Below are positions 36,501 through 50,317 of a DNA stretch of 64,000 nucleotides, piece by piece. This DNA comes from Antedon bifida (lineage: Eukaryota > Echinodermata > Crinoidea > Comatulida > Antedonidae), in assembly GCA_963402885.1 (NCBI GenBank), contig OY727100.1, positions 5,753,501 through 5,817,500 on the forward strand. The letters are read 5' to 3'. The first letter of the stretch is position 1, and the number at the start of each line of letters is the position of its first letter. Both the position numbers and the translations under genes were made by a program. The notes under the pieces are model-generated. The model did no database searches. It had not been told where the DNA came from and worked only from the letters and a program-made list of their open reading frames with translations.

Positions 36501-39500
36501 TTCACACGTTTCATATGAATATAGATCTCATTATCTAAGCATAATACGAAAATCTTGTATAATATTGAAGAAGAATGATAGGCCTATTCCTACTGGAAAT
36601 TAACGTACCGTAATACATTGGAAATTATTACGCAAAATTTATGAAATTAAACTTAAAAACTTGCTACGCTATGGTGTTTTAATGGAATGTATACTATAGA
36701 AAGCCTTGTAGGTTGTAGGGCCTATCTCTGAAATGAAAAAAAAATAATAAAACTAAACCATATTAAAAACAATTATGTTACAGAAAAATTAAATTATTAG
36801 GCCTCATCATCATTACAAATTTGTCAAGGCCATAATATTGAATTAGTTTAATAATAGATTAAAACGCATAACATAACCTAGTCTTGAATATTACATCCAC
36901 ATAGGTTTATATATTTGAAAGGTAATTGATGTGATTTGCATAACTCAAAAATAGTTTATTTCTTTTTAATAGGAATATAATTATATGTATTCTTTGAATA
37001 TGTATTTTTTTTTGTTTCAGAACGAAAGCTCATTGCACGTGATGATTAATCGTCCAGTAATATTGGACGTAATAATAATAATAACACAATAGCAGATGGT
37101 TAAATATTTAAGACACTACCATTATAATTAGACTGTGAATACAAAGGCAAATTATCTCAACATGTCGTCTTATTATCTATACCATCGTTGGCTAATACTA
37201 AACAAAATATCGTACATTTCAATCCAAAAGTGATTATATTTACATGTATAGTATTGATTAAAAATATCGATCAAAATGATTACCAATTAGTTGGTTGGTG
37301 CCAAGTTTAAGGCATGTGTTATGAAAACCCTATTAGGAAAGGATAACATGTTCTTACCATTTTTATTACTGTACCAGATTAGCCCGAATGTCGTTAAAAC
37401 CGGTATCATGGACAATAATTTTTGAGAGACCAAATGTTTTAAAGTATTAACAAAACTATTCTGCATATAATATTTTTATAGTCTATCAAAATAAAGTTTG
37501 CTATCAAAGAAGCACGGACGCCGCATAATAATATGTAAATAGGCCTACAATTTGGGAACATTTTGTTAGAATGGATATATTTATTTATTTCGTGTATGTA
37601 ATACTGTAGCTTTATTATTTATCATTTTTGAAATATTGGACGCATGTTCGTTCTGTGTCAACACTTGGAAGCGAGCGAACCATGACGTCACACTTCACTG
37701 ATCCTAAAGGATATTTAAATGCAACATTATTATTTCCTTATATGGAAACTACTATTTAAAACACCCAACCACAATTATGCTAATCTGTAATTTGACATTA
37801 CACTTGTTGGCTTAAAATTATGTAACCGATCAGAATAAAATTGCCATCATTATTGAAATGAGTATGGACAAATTGATGGTAATTTCGTGATATTATAATG
37901 TGCTTTTAGTGGGTGTACGGCGTATGCCTACTACTGTACTTAAACTTGAAAATGGTACAATGTGAGGAAATTTATATTAGTAATCAACCGAAGAACGGAT
38001 TTTACCGTTATTTATATTTAACAATTTCGTTCGCACTGTACAATAATGGTCGCGTGCTGGTTCCCTTGGGTATACAATTTGAGATAAAACAGATCACTTA
38101 AAAAAAAAACCTACTCCAGTTTCTTGATTTTGACCTTACTAAGTCTAAAAAGATGTATGAAATATGTCCTTGCTGGGTACATATTTTTCAGTTTACATAT
38201 TATGTACATTTGTTGTAGGCCTAGGCCTGGTCCCAACAGTTTGTCTTGTTAGTTCCAAGGAGTAATTGAGGTTACACGTGTAATTTAGTTTAAAGTCCGA
38301 ACACAGCCTAAGTAATACAATAATAATATTCCAATAAATTTACAACTGACAAATATCTTGTAATAAACATTGTAGTGGGCCTACTGTATTTAAACAGCAA
38401 CATAACCATTAGGACTCTTTTGTTCTATGATGTTTACGAATTGAACCACAATCTCACATTTTTAACACTCATAATTTAGTAAAATGAGATTAAAAATGCT
38501 CACATAAAGACGCTTAGTGTAAATATGAGCGGCCACGTACCTTTAAGCTTATGCGAAAGGTTTACGGTTCTGTTAGCCTAATTGGATTGTTGTGTTCATT
38601 CAGGGGTTATGAAGATGAAATAAACACCAGCCTCAATTAGCAACTACGTCATTCGAATTGATAATATACCTTTTAAATAATTCACCGTAAACAGTAATAA
38701 AACCTTATCAGACTTGAGGTAAAGAAAATGTCAATGCTCTCGTCTAATACAATTGTTAAAGCAACTATAATTGTGCTTACTTTTAAAGTGGACACATTTC
38801 TCTCTCACCATGGTGTAAGTTGAAAACAAAATATTAGAATGTTTTTTATTGACAAAGTACACATAATAAACAGCTTTTTTAATTAAGTTACAGTATACAC
38901 ATAGCCATTTCGTTATAAGCACACACAATATGAAGTTATTTAATATAGAGTTCATTATAAACAACACAATAGTAACTTAATTGTTAAAAGGACAAATACT
39001 TGAAGTAGAAGACGAAAAGCCATTTAAAACCTCATTTTTTCATCCTGATTCATTCATTTGCTTTTTATAGAAATTTACAAGAATATTCGTATTATTTTAA
39101 TCTTAGATTGATAGATCTTTTTGTACATGTTTTATCTATGATCCTATAATATCAATCGTGTCTTAATAACAGTTAATACTCAATAAAAAATAATAATGAA
39201 TAATAAAATATCAGGATAAGCGTGAAAACTAGTAAACAACACATTTCATATTACCTTACCTTATATTTTTCCATACATAGAAGTTTTAGAAGTTAACACT
39301 AAACCTAAAACACTTATCTGATAATAACAACAAGTAAAGAACCTTCATTTGCGTAATAATACATTTTAAAACTGCAAGATGTCAACGAAATATAATGTTG
39401 TTATATTAGTAGGTATTATTAATAAATAAATAAATAAATTTCATAGTGAATTATTCCTTACATCACATTTACACTATCAATGTTTCTTTTGTCCAAAAGT

Positions 39501-41308
39501 TTGTAGAATTTGATGAAATGATCTATTGAAACATTTTACAATGGCAAAAACATTCCGATCAATATCTAATCTGGTGAATAAATATTAGTTTAAAAGTACC
39601 AATCAAAATTTGCGATTAAGATGAGTGTTTCTGTACTAAAACTAATAGAAATTAATTAAACTCTTCGATATCTTAAAAATCAATAGGCCAAGTATTTATT
39701 CAGGAGGAATCAGTGGTGAATGAAGTTTCCACTACATCGTGAGAATTAACTAAGAGAAATCAGATCTAAACACAATTTAAATTTCTTTTTATCTTAGTTT
39801 TCTCGTGTGGAATAAACTTATACTAAGTACCAATAATCCAATCGAATTTATTTTTTCCCAGCGACTAAAGGATTTAGACGCGTTTATCCCCACGCTTTCT
39901 CACGCATTTAATGCGTCTGTAGGCACATTAATAGGAAAGACCACCACAGCTCAAGATTTCAGATTAAGTCTATGTTTAACTCTCTAATAGCAGTTGAAAT
40001 AAATTAATTTGCTGGAAATGTGATATTTGAGTGTGTGTATTTCACGCACGTTTCGTTACATGTAATAGCATACAATATGAAGTATGCTTTTTAAAAAACG
40101 TCCATTCACATCGACAATGCAAGCTTCATTAAGTTAATACACAGCCTGAAGGCGACGAGCTCTATGAATTTGATTTTCTCATATGTATCAGATAGACCTT
40201 GCTTAGTTATTCGCTATAAGATGTTAGCGCAACTGTCAGGTGAAAAGATACATACGTTCGATCATGTTTGTAGAGTACAGAGAATTATCTTTGTTGACCA
40301 CCAGCCAAGAACTGATACTTAGGAGTTGGAGTGACAAGATGCCATTATTGTTTGCCTCAGTGTATTATTTGATGCGTAGATTCAAACATTAAACACATCC
40401 GTTTTTTAGGTTTGTACAGCTTCTAATAACTACGAAACATGGTCCCATTTGGTTAATTCCAAATCCGTTTGTCATCAAACAACACTCGTTGCTCGATTGT
40501 GAATTAATCGAAAGATCGCCAAACTTAGATTTCTAATTCCCGAACGTGTTGACAATAAATTGTGTTCTAAGTTCGTCGTCGTAAATAACTCTTACATGAT
40601 TATTTTGCCTAATGTAGATGAGTTCATTAACTTCATGAACGATGTCGGTGTTGTTTATCGGCTGCCGGTAACAAATCAGTACATCTACAAAATGAAATGA
40701 CATTTCATTAAGAATCAAAATGTTACCTACAATTTGGTTCTCTAATTCAAGATTATTACTAATACTATGGCTAATTTACATATATTATACTGGCTCTTTT
40801 AATGGTTTAAACTAACCATCACTTGATAAACGAAAGCCGGTCTTCATCCCAAGTGTTTTAATTCAACTTGATTTGTTCAGTGTAACTATTTTAATAAAAT
40901 ATTCATCTCATTGCCAACACCATCGTTACATAACATATAACTTTAAACGCTGCCGACAATCAAGTATAGTGGGGTTTTCAATTTCACATTTTATTACAAA
41001 ATTGAAATTGGTTCGAGTAGTTCGGGCCCTTGGCACAGAATTTGCAAATAATTTAAGTGTGTGATATATGCATCAATGAATTAAATCTCTAAACATTGTC
41101 ATCCTTTTATTTTCAAACATAATTCTAGATATTTCCAACAATCATTCAGATTTATCATGTCATTAATTTTAAAAAAAGTTAAAACTTGCCACAAATGTTA
41201 CCTTAGTTGCATATCATTGTAAATATACCTATCATTATCGTCATTTGCTGTCTCCGATGGGAGAATGTTGATCGTGAGTTAATCTAACAATAGCTAACAT
41301 GTCTTTAC

Positions 41309-41318
41309 CACCTGTTGG
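41309..41318 (-). promoter_or_regulatory. Scratch/Snail-type E-box CCAACAGGTG
   Basis: CACCTGTTGG on the plus strand; the flanks on the minus strand read CACCAACAGGTGG. The known Scratch-family consensus is close to GCAACAGGTGG. It lies 4.4 kb beyond the 3' end of the Scratch gene. Confidence 0.45.
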
Positions 41319-44300
41319 TGCAAATCAGCCTAAAACACTTTAATTATTATGCGCGCTCATTATATTATCATAAAAAAGCATAAACAACCACATTCTGATT
41401 AGCTCGAATCAACACAATTGACACAAATTGTATACAACTTGAAATTTATTGGAATAATTAACCATGCCTAAATAATATTATGCATTGCACATACATAGAA
41501 CCATTAGTAAAATATGTATGACAACGGAATATATCCAGCGACAAATACACTTACAACTCCGTCTATTCCATAGCCCTACATAATTACATTTGAGGGTGGA
41601 ATTTCCGTGCAACATCTTTCATTTTATTTGCTAATTTTATCTACAAATTGTAACATTAGGCAGTTTTGAAGAGTTTACAGTTCAATTCATAAATAATTAT
41701 TTTACTCTTTTGGATTATATTTATTTATTGGGATACAAATTAACACAAATCTTGTTCTATTCAGAGGTTACTTTTATGTTGAGATTGGTCTTGATTTCTG
41801 TCATTTCGTTCTGATCAACTTTTTGTTAAATACAAATTAGTTATTAGACAGACTTTTGTCTGTGTACCCTTGTATCATTGTTATTTTTCAATTTAGATCA
41901 ACGTAAATGCTTTGTATGTTGCACAAGAAATACATTTATAGCAAACGTTTTAAAAGTTAAAAGCTACAATATTGGTTTATGGTCGTATTTCAGTCTACAT
42001 GTCAACTTGGATGAGTAGAATATTTACGATCAAGTGGGCGCTTCATATCTTGGGCCTAATGGCATGCGCAAGTCACTGACTTGTTTTATTGACATTTTCT
42101 GTCGTATACATCTTTCTCTTTGTTTTCACAACAGATATTTTGAATAAGATTATCAGGGAGAGTAAATAACATTTATACATTTAAGTTGAGTGTCTCCACT
42201 GAATGCCGGCTGATGTGATGCCAGAACAATCTATATTTGGATGTATGTTTTACTCTATCAATCCATTACTCCTGCAATGGATAAATCATGAATACTATAA
42301 CCACTTTGCCGGATCACACTGTCAAGCTCGTCCATTCTACTAATGCATATGTCTGAGGCGAGCAAATTAGGCATATACCAAGCGATAAATGCACAAAAAC
42401 AAACCTACAAAAACAATTTCTAACTAATAGAAATCTGAGTATTTTGAATAATAATTCTACTACAGAACATAACGAACAGAGATTATACAATAGACCGATG
42501 AGGCCTACAAAATATATAGAATTCAATAAAGAAAGCATTTTCCATTATGCAATGTCTAAAGATAATGTTTATGAAAATGATCCACATTTTGTAGGTAATG
42601 TTTTATTAATAATATTAATAATTATTAGGCCTATCGTTTTATAATTTTGTACAGAAACTTGCACACCAGGTTATAAAAATCAAATGTCGATGATCCGTAT
42701 TCAGAAAAACCAAAAGCATTAATGTACAAAATCATTATTATAATGGCTGCCTAATCAATAATGAGTTGACAGGAATTTATACTATGTTAATAATCTCAAT
42801 CGATTTTGTTACATTTCATAACTTCACGTTAAACGTATGTCAACCTGTGGAATACTAAACGCTACAGTAGGCCAGCATTCCAAGACACCTAGCACCTGCA
42901 ACGGTCCAAAGGCTAACGCTAGCGTATGTATTACGTCAGCATAATTTGTTAGTCACTCATTTCGATAAATAATTCAATTGAATTGAAGCGGTTAGTTTTC
43001 GAGAGCGTAATATTTGATGGGAATATATGATGTCATCGTAGGTCGACCGATCGTAGAGCTGTTTAAAAATGTAGTATTTCACACAATTTATTATTTGAGA
43101 TGCAGTTGATAATCATATTCAAGATATGTCAGAAAAACACTTTCAAACAGAAATTGATCGTGTATATAGTATGTTGTGCTCTGTAAGGTGATTTCTATAA
43201 CAATATTATCAATAAACTAGTTACCATACGATTGTTGAGAATGATGATTATTAATTGATGTGAAAAACAAAAATGATTATGATGATGACCAGATCAGTAA
43301 ATGGTGATTATAATGCCTCTTAATATTAGGCCTATAATAAAAAAAATGGCTAACTAACCCAAATCATTCTAATTTTTACTTGCACTAAAACTTTAAGAAT
43401 CAAAAAAGATTTGAAGCATAAAATTGAGAACTATATGAATTTAGGTCAAAATCTGTTTTTGACAGTTAGTAGATTCGATAGTATGCAATTGAAGTATTTC
43501 GGATATACTGAAAACATGACTTGTGCCAGTATCAGTATATTATTAAGAATGTGAAAATTTAGCTGTTTAGATCATTTAGCTTGATTTTATTTCATAGAAT
43601 TTTTTTAATTTGTATAAGATTTTCAATTATCTGTACAGTAAATTTTTAAATATAAAATATGTATAATTGTGTTCAGTCAATTATTTTATCAACTGTGAAC
43701 TTATCTTTATCAGTATTGAGTCTATTAATCTTTGTGCCAAACATGTAACTATATATTTTTAAGAATGACATTTATGAACATATTATTCAAAGTGATATTA
43801 CATAATACATCAGTTTATATTGATTGTGATAGAAGACGTACATAAATACCTAAAGTATATTGTGTTATGTTAATGAAAATGAGGAGAAAGTAAATATAAA
43901 AAAAATTAAAAAGTAAAAGTAGTGTTAATTATTAAGCAATGAAGACAAAACACAAATACATTTCCATTTCATTTTAATATTAATAATATTACTAATAATA
44001 GTGTCGCTTCTAAAAAATGAATATATTATGCTGCCATTTGATCAACATAATGTATGTTTTACTACTGTTTTGGCGTACCATTCGTTCTGCAGTAATTCAC
44101 TAAACAACATAAACGAATTATGATATATACAGAGGAAAACTACTGTAGAGTGTAACTGCCTTGTGCTAAAGATTTTGTCGCGTAGTATCCTCAATTAATG
44201 TGACATAATTTGATCAACATATTAAATTGAAGATAATCCGCTTGGATAGTAATTCTCGATGGTGACGAGAAAGAAACGGTTTCGGTTGTTGCATCGATAG

Positions 44301-44348
44301 CATGCCCGTGGGACACTCTTCTTTACGTACACTCAAATGTCTATTCCA

Positions 44349-44358
44349 CACCTGTTGG
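44349..44358 (-). promoter_or_regulatory. Scratch/Snail-type E-box CCAACAGGTG
   Basis: Second copy of CACCTGTTGG, 1.4 kb beyond the Scratch stop codon, in a patch (44250-44400) slightly richer in GC than its flanks. The flanking sequence differs from that of the other copies, so it is not part of a shared repeat. Confidence 0.45.
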
Positions 44359-45755
44359 TGTAGTCTACTCAAATCTTTACCCGTAGAGACACTGAATTCA
44401 CAATACCTATTAGAAATTTACGCACGATCGCCTAGTAAATTACTTGTATAGTATCCCTTAATGTATAAAACAACACGACCAGTATCATATATCTACAATA
44501 TGCAAATTATATTAGTATACCAAAAATGGAAAGACATTGTTATGTTTCTAATCACTAAAACTGCAAATATCTTCTTTATCATTATAAAACTACAGATGGA
44601 CAGGCTATAAACATCAGTCTAAAAATACTGGTAATTTTTATTTATTGGGAATTTAATAGCATGATAACATTGAATTTGTTAGATGATGTGAATCCGGTGC
44701 ATATCTATTTTCTTGACAAATTTGCATAGAATAACCTACGAGCAACAGTGAGATATTTAATCATTGACATTGTTAATTCATTTTTTTTTAAATAGAGAGT
44801 AACACAAATGTAATTTCTTAACATGTCCAACGTAGTATACCGTAATGAATGTAATTAAAATTTGGAGTGGATGACAAGAAATATTGGAAGAATTGAACAA
44901 TTTCATATGCCACACACATTTTGAAAGAGACAAGTAAAACATACACTTAATACATAGTTCGTTATACTTTTGAGAATAAATTGATCGCTAATTATCGCTT
45001 GACCTTTATCTTTGGTTTCTATTTTAACCGAGTTAGGAAGAATCTCAATATGGATTTAGGCCTATAGCTATCTAAAATTGCACAATAAGATGTTATTTAT
45101 CAAATTGACAAAATAACATTTTAAGTAGAATAGTCACACCATTGTTTATACCAAATACTGTTATTGGTTTTAATAATAATATTACACATTATTTATACAA
45201 ATAGACAATTTAGACAAATAGGAATTTTAGAAACACATTTAAATAGGCCTATTGCTTTGTTATCACCTATTCATTGAAAAATATCATCTTTTTTTGCAAA
45301 TATAGAGGCTTATGAAACAACCTAAATTGGTCAATATTCATTTTACTGTTTCCCGCCCTTATCTTAGGAATGTTTTTTTTTAAATAAATAATATATATAT
45401 ATATATACACGGTTGGAAAATTGCAAAATATTGGTTATTACTTTTAGGGCATAGACCCTACTTTTTAAAATTTTTAAATCAGTATCAAAATTACGGAAAG
45501 TTGACAGTGCATCTATATACAATATTTTACGTTTAAAAAGTATGCACATTGTTAACAAATGTTTATAAATATATTGCCTGAAATGTTAGTACGTTTGCAA
45601 AATATCTGTCTTATTGGTCATATTTGCAAAACGGTTATTCTGAAACACTATGAATAGTGTTGGTTTTTAATTAAAAAATACCATTTTGCTTAGAAAATAA
45701 AGTAAACGTATTAAAATACGTACAACTTTTATCTATTTTGATTTCTTAAATATCA

Positions 45756-48626
45756 TTAAACACATCGAGAAGTTTCTGATTTTTGCATTTTTGGAATAAT
45801 GAAATTGCACTCGTTGTCACTGGACTCTGGACTGATAATGCACGCTGATTCGTGATGTTTGTTTAGATATGATTTCAATGCAAATGATTTGTCACATCGT
45901 TTGCAACTATAATGCTTGAAAGATGAATGCGTTTGCATATGTGCACGGAGATTTGATCGATCTGCGAATGCTTTGCCACAATGTGCACATCCAAAAGGTT
46001 TCTCTCCAGTGTGAGAACGCATATGACCTTGCAACAACCATGGCCGGCTAAAAGCCTTGTTGCAAATATTACATTTATGTTTCAGATCATGCGTTAATAT
46101 ATGCATGGTGAGAGCTGGCATGCTTACGTACACTTTATTGCAGATGTGGCAGCGTTTGGCTTGGTCACTTTCTAAACTGCGATGAGTTTGTTTGTGTCGC
46201 GATAGATTCGACGAAGTTGCGTAATGTTTACCGCATTCGTTACATTTATAGCGTTGACGCTTTTCCGGTGGTTGTACGCCAGTCTTTGGTGAACGGCGAC
46301 GTGATCGTCCGTCTGTTATATCAAATGCATCGTAAGATAGGAAGACTTGTTTGTTTATATTGTTGTTGGCTTCAGATACGTCACTGTGTGACGTGATAGA
46401 CGATGTATCATCACGACTAACGTCCGAATCAGAGACGTACTCACAATCACTCAATGAATTACGGCTTACTGGTGAAATCGTCGGCGAAGGGAAAATATTT
46501 TGCACGTACCCTAGAATAACAAAAACAATTGAAATAGTAACAAATCGAAAATTATTAACATCATTATAATTTTAACTGTATCATACTCAAACAAATCAAT
46601 CAACAATGCCACATTTGCTTTATTTGAGTATTTTACACTGATTTAAATCTTTACAAAGTAGGCCTACTCTTTCCCTCCTTGCATATTGATAATAATCACT
46701 TACAATAGTGTAACTTGTGTGTTACCATATGTTGGTGTATTGACTGAATTTCGATTACTGTTTGTTGTGGGTTTTATTATCATCAGTATCGTTAGTATGA
46801 TGATGGTAACTGGTAATAAGCGTCTAATTGCTGGGATGTTGGGTATTTTTTTTAAAGAATGATGTTTGTATTTAATGCGCATACACGCATACATCAATTT
46901 GATATTTTATGCATACGTCAATTATGTCTATAAATATCATATTAATGTCTGAATATCAAATTCTCATACCAAGCATTAATATGTACAGATAAATTGACGT
47001 TGTTTGCTGCTATGATATAACATTGTGAATGTACCGTACCTGTATATATTCATTAACTGACAGCAGCCAGCGAGTTTTAGGAGAAATAAAATTGTATTTT
47101 GTATTATTCGATCAATCTGAAGAGAATTCGGTGACAAGTTACATTCTTGTGAAGTAGACGTATTTTGATAGCTATCACTTGAAATCGCAATGATTCAAAC
47201 CATTAGCACGATTGTTAGATTAACACACAATGACAACACAGAGTTATTATTCAATACCTTCCTCATGCAAATCTGGGTTTGCATTGTCTCTTATGTCACA
47301 AGAACAAAGTATTAATTCAAGATATTAATTGGCGACATAGTGTTTGGTCACATCCACTCATATTTACTCAGCTTATGAGTAAAACAAGTATTTGCATCTC
47401 AAGCTAACGTTATATTATATTGCGATATATCGTTTTGATGCCAGTGAGATGCTGACAATCATCGACACCTTTTTGTATACGCGCGTAAATGTTGTGTTTT
47501 TTGTGCATGAAATACGAATATCTTTATTGTACTTTATTGTAATGAACAGCTTGATTGAAGTTTAATAATAATATTGTAAAACTATCTAAGCCTAACTCTC
47601 ATTAATTATAAATGTTTATGAATGACCTTATGTATCCTAACGTGATAAATAAACTGTCTCAATATGGACTTGCCATCCATTAACAGGTTCTTCACCTGTA
47701 CATTATTTTAATTCTAGTTTGTATGACTATGTCTGCATATTACATTTAAGTAATATATTTTGACATCATAAGTGTAGGCATATCACTTCGGTTACCATAG
47801 ATTACGTAAATACATTTTAATCAGTAGGATTTATGAATCATAATAATTATTATCGAATTATTATGATTTATTTCTGATTAGATTTAAGGAACGTTTCGTA
47901 ATAATATTTCAAATGAACCATTTAATCTCAGTAATTCAGTAAGCATACTTTCCGTAATAATATTCTTATTCATTATCATTAACACATTCTTACGCAATTT
48001 ATTAAATTGAAGACTGATCACACAATAATAGGACCTAATCAAGATAGTGTAGCCTAGTGGGGATGCAATTAACCCAATTTTATAATGTATTCAGTGACTA
48101 TGCGAATTGGCATTATTGAGTACTACCGTACTCATGGACAGCTCCATGTAGGTCAACAAGAAATAGCATTTTCTTCGTTTTTTTATCTTTCGCTTTATTT
48201 CTGGTTATCATAATTATAAGCTTACTTGTCACATATTCAAAATTTGAAAATCAATGTAGATGACATCATAGAAGAAGCAATACAATAAAACTATAATTGA
48301 TTAGTTCGTAATATTATTTAATATGATAATGTTAAGTCGATGAAGTACCGTACACTTCTTAGAAGAAATTGCCAAGTTTTGACCGAAGACCTAATTTATA
48401 TCAACTCAAATGATCAACGTTTCCAAATTGGTAAAACGCGGGCATTTTGGGGATAGCTAAATTATGATGAAAAGGCAAAAATAGATGAAAAATTAGTCTT
48501 ACCATCTGTTAAATGTATGTTGACCGGAAGCTCGGGGACTACAGTCCATTCTGGAAGTGATGTTTCACGGATCACAACCCGTGCATCATCATCAGTTGTT
48601 CGACGCACAAGAAATGAGCGAGGCAT
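45756..48626 (-). CDS. scrt: Scratch-family SNAG/C2H2 zinc-finger repressor, two exons
   Basis: Nuclear transcriptional repressor of the Snail superfamily, in other animals expressed mainly in developing neurons. Exon 1 (48626-48503) opens with the SNAG repression motif MPRSFLVRR, which fixes the start. Exon 2 is 46510-45756; the intron is about 2.0 kb, GT/AG, phase 1, and the product is 292 aa. Residues 101-114 (YDAFDITDGRSRRR) match the Scratch-specific conserved block, which separates it from Snail/Slug. Five zinc fingers follow at about 129-151, 160-182, 186-208, 214-236 and 242-265; the last is C2HC (HHESAC). Diagnostic phrases are ATSSNLSRHKQTHRSL, SRPWLLQGHMRSHTGEKP and ADRSNLRAHMQTH. 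Nothing is missing. Nearby CAACAGGTG-type E-boxes suggest autoregulation, which is inferred. Confidence 0.97.
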
Positions 48627-49315
48627 TTTAGTTGTTTTTATGAATTCGACAGTTTCGAGAATTGTAGTCTCGTTCTACTTCTGCTTGTGTTCTCTCTACA
48701 GATTCAGTAATCAACTAACTCAAGATACGTAATCCATCTAATAAGCCTCGTGAGAGCCCGGTTATATTAATTAATTCAATTTAAGCGATGAATTTTTCTT
48801 GGTCCATCAAAATTGGCTAAAAAATAAAATGAAAGATCTGATAACGCGATGAGATTGATATGGAAAGGAAAGCCAGTCCGTTCTACGATGGTTCGTCGGT
48901 AACCCCACTCTCCAACTTTCTGTCTGAGATGTCTAGTTTGACGTCTTTTAAACACGATCTTGACAAACAATGGAGTCAATATCAGCGATAATCTACTATT
49001 GTTTACCCGAGCTGAGCCACGCGACTCACTTGTGGCCCATTCACTGTAATTCACTTGAATTGGATTAATCAAGTGCAAATATACAATTACAACGCATGCG
49101 CGATAATAGCCTAGTTTGATTGGATTATGAAGTTAGTAGGCGGTTTTGACGAGAATATTGGACAGGAGAAATAAGTTTTGGTGATAATGTGATCCTTTTT
49201 TTTGGCGGTGATTTTTCGTCATAGTAGTGAGAGATACAAATTTTTTGAATGCTTTTTATCTATTAATTTATTTCTTCTTTATACTGGGTGACCTCTTCAG
49301 TACAGGACTGTCAGT

Positions 49316-49339
49316 GGGGGAGGGAGAGTGGGGTGGGGG
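49316..49339 (+). other. Potential G-quadruplex
   Basis: Runs GGGGG, GGG, GGGG and GGGGG are separated by 1, 5 and 1 bases, which fits the canonical four-run rule. It lies about 690 bp upstream of the Scratch start codon, on the strand opposite the gene. Confidence 0.55.
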
Positions 49340-49682
49340 AGAGGTGCCGGATGTCAATCGTACCCAAGCTGTAAATATTGATTATTCTCTTTCAGTTAAC
49401 AAAACAAAATCGAACGGATAAAATGGTTTGCCCAATATCAATTATTTAAATTTCATGACATTAAAATGTTTTTAATCTACAAAAACGGGATTATGACCGA
49501 AGACATAACTCGTCAAAAAATATTGTGATGGCGCATTGGAGGCTGCAAAGCATTACAAATAAAATATACCATGTTCTTGTTGCAATATCAAATACACTTC
49601 TTACGATTTATTGAGATGGCAGTACAGATATTTCCTTATTTATCATTATTTAACAGAATGTGGCAATCCCTTAATTATTTAT

Positions 49683-49795
49683 CGCTTTTACTCGAATAAA
49701 CGCCCCTTTATTCCAAATGATGTTCTATGAGGGGAGTTTATTCGAGGGACGCGTTTATTCAAAGCGAATTAGAATAAATACGGTATACGTTCCGT
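49683..49795. repeat. Small inverted-repeat element with TTTATTCGAG ends
   Basis: CTCGAATAAACGCCCC and GGGGAGTTTATTCGAG are inverted relative to each other around 49725. A third GTTTATTC and a second ACTCGAATAAA-like tail (AGAATAAATACGGTA) follow. The wording resembles common invertebrate MITE ends. Confidence 0.5.
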
Positions 49796-50307
49796 AATCT
49801 TTTGTGGGTCTGCTTGAAAGTGTATATATGTGAATTTGGTCTATGCCCTTACGTAAATGTATATATATATTTCATAGGCAATATAGCGACAATTAAAAAA
49901 AAAGGAAAAAGAGGAAATACAACTACAAATAAAAGTACCGTAGGCCTACAATTATAATCGAACCCCGAAATTTTATTCGTCAATTGAAAGCGTATGAAAA
50001 AACCCATATTTTTGTATTCTATAATTCTTTTGTATAGGCCTATGTATTACAAAGCCATTATTTGTTAATTGCAAGTTTTAAAAATAAAAATAGCATTTGT
50101 TTTATAGGCGCCGGCTATCGTTGAATGCAAACAAATTATCAGATCCTCAACGTGATGTATTATAACTTTCAACCGACACTTCTCAAGACAATAATTCTTA
50201 AAACAAACCTAAGCAAACAATCAATTTATTTATTGACAGAAAGAAATACAAAGAGGCAATCAAGAGTATTTGGAGGAGCTGGTAATGATTCTCAATACTT
50301 AACGCAC

Positions 50308-50317
50308 CACCTGTTGG
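50308..50317 (-). promoter_or_regulatory. Scratch/Snail-type E-box CCAACAGGTG
   Basis: Third copy of CACCTGTTGG, 1.7 kb upstream of the Scratch start codon. On the minus strand the context is AATGCCAACAGGTGGTGC, close to the published Scratch-family consensus. Confidence 0.5.

Larger units (their letters stand above)
30197..45755. other. Intergenic, no gene supported
   Basis: About 15.5 kb of AT-rich DNA with short random frames only. Identified content: small inverted-repeat elements (31055-31144, 33206-33350), an RT fragment (31561-31767), a dispersed repeat (33071-33550) and microsatellites (AACAAC at 32273, CTAT at 34345, AAATA at 39419). There are two Scratch-type E-boxes (41309, 44349). 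The patch 30250-30500 is more GC-rich and open in two minus-strand frames, but its product is not recognisable. The part next to the Scratch gene may hold its regulatory elements. Confidence 0.55.

Noticed and set aside
40533..40718. 61-aa minus-strand frame in the region beyond Scratch
   Set aside because: Both strands are open over the same 170 bp and no family is recognised; it may instead be a noncoding element.
48776..49078. 100-codon minus-strand frame upstream of Scratch as a separate gene
   Set aside because: No recognisable domain; it lies in the likely leader or promoter of the Scratch gene. At most an upstream open frame.
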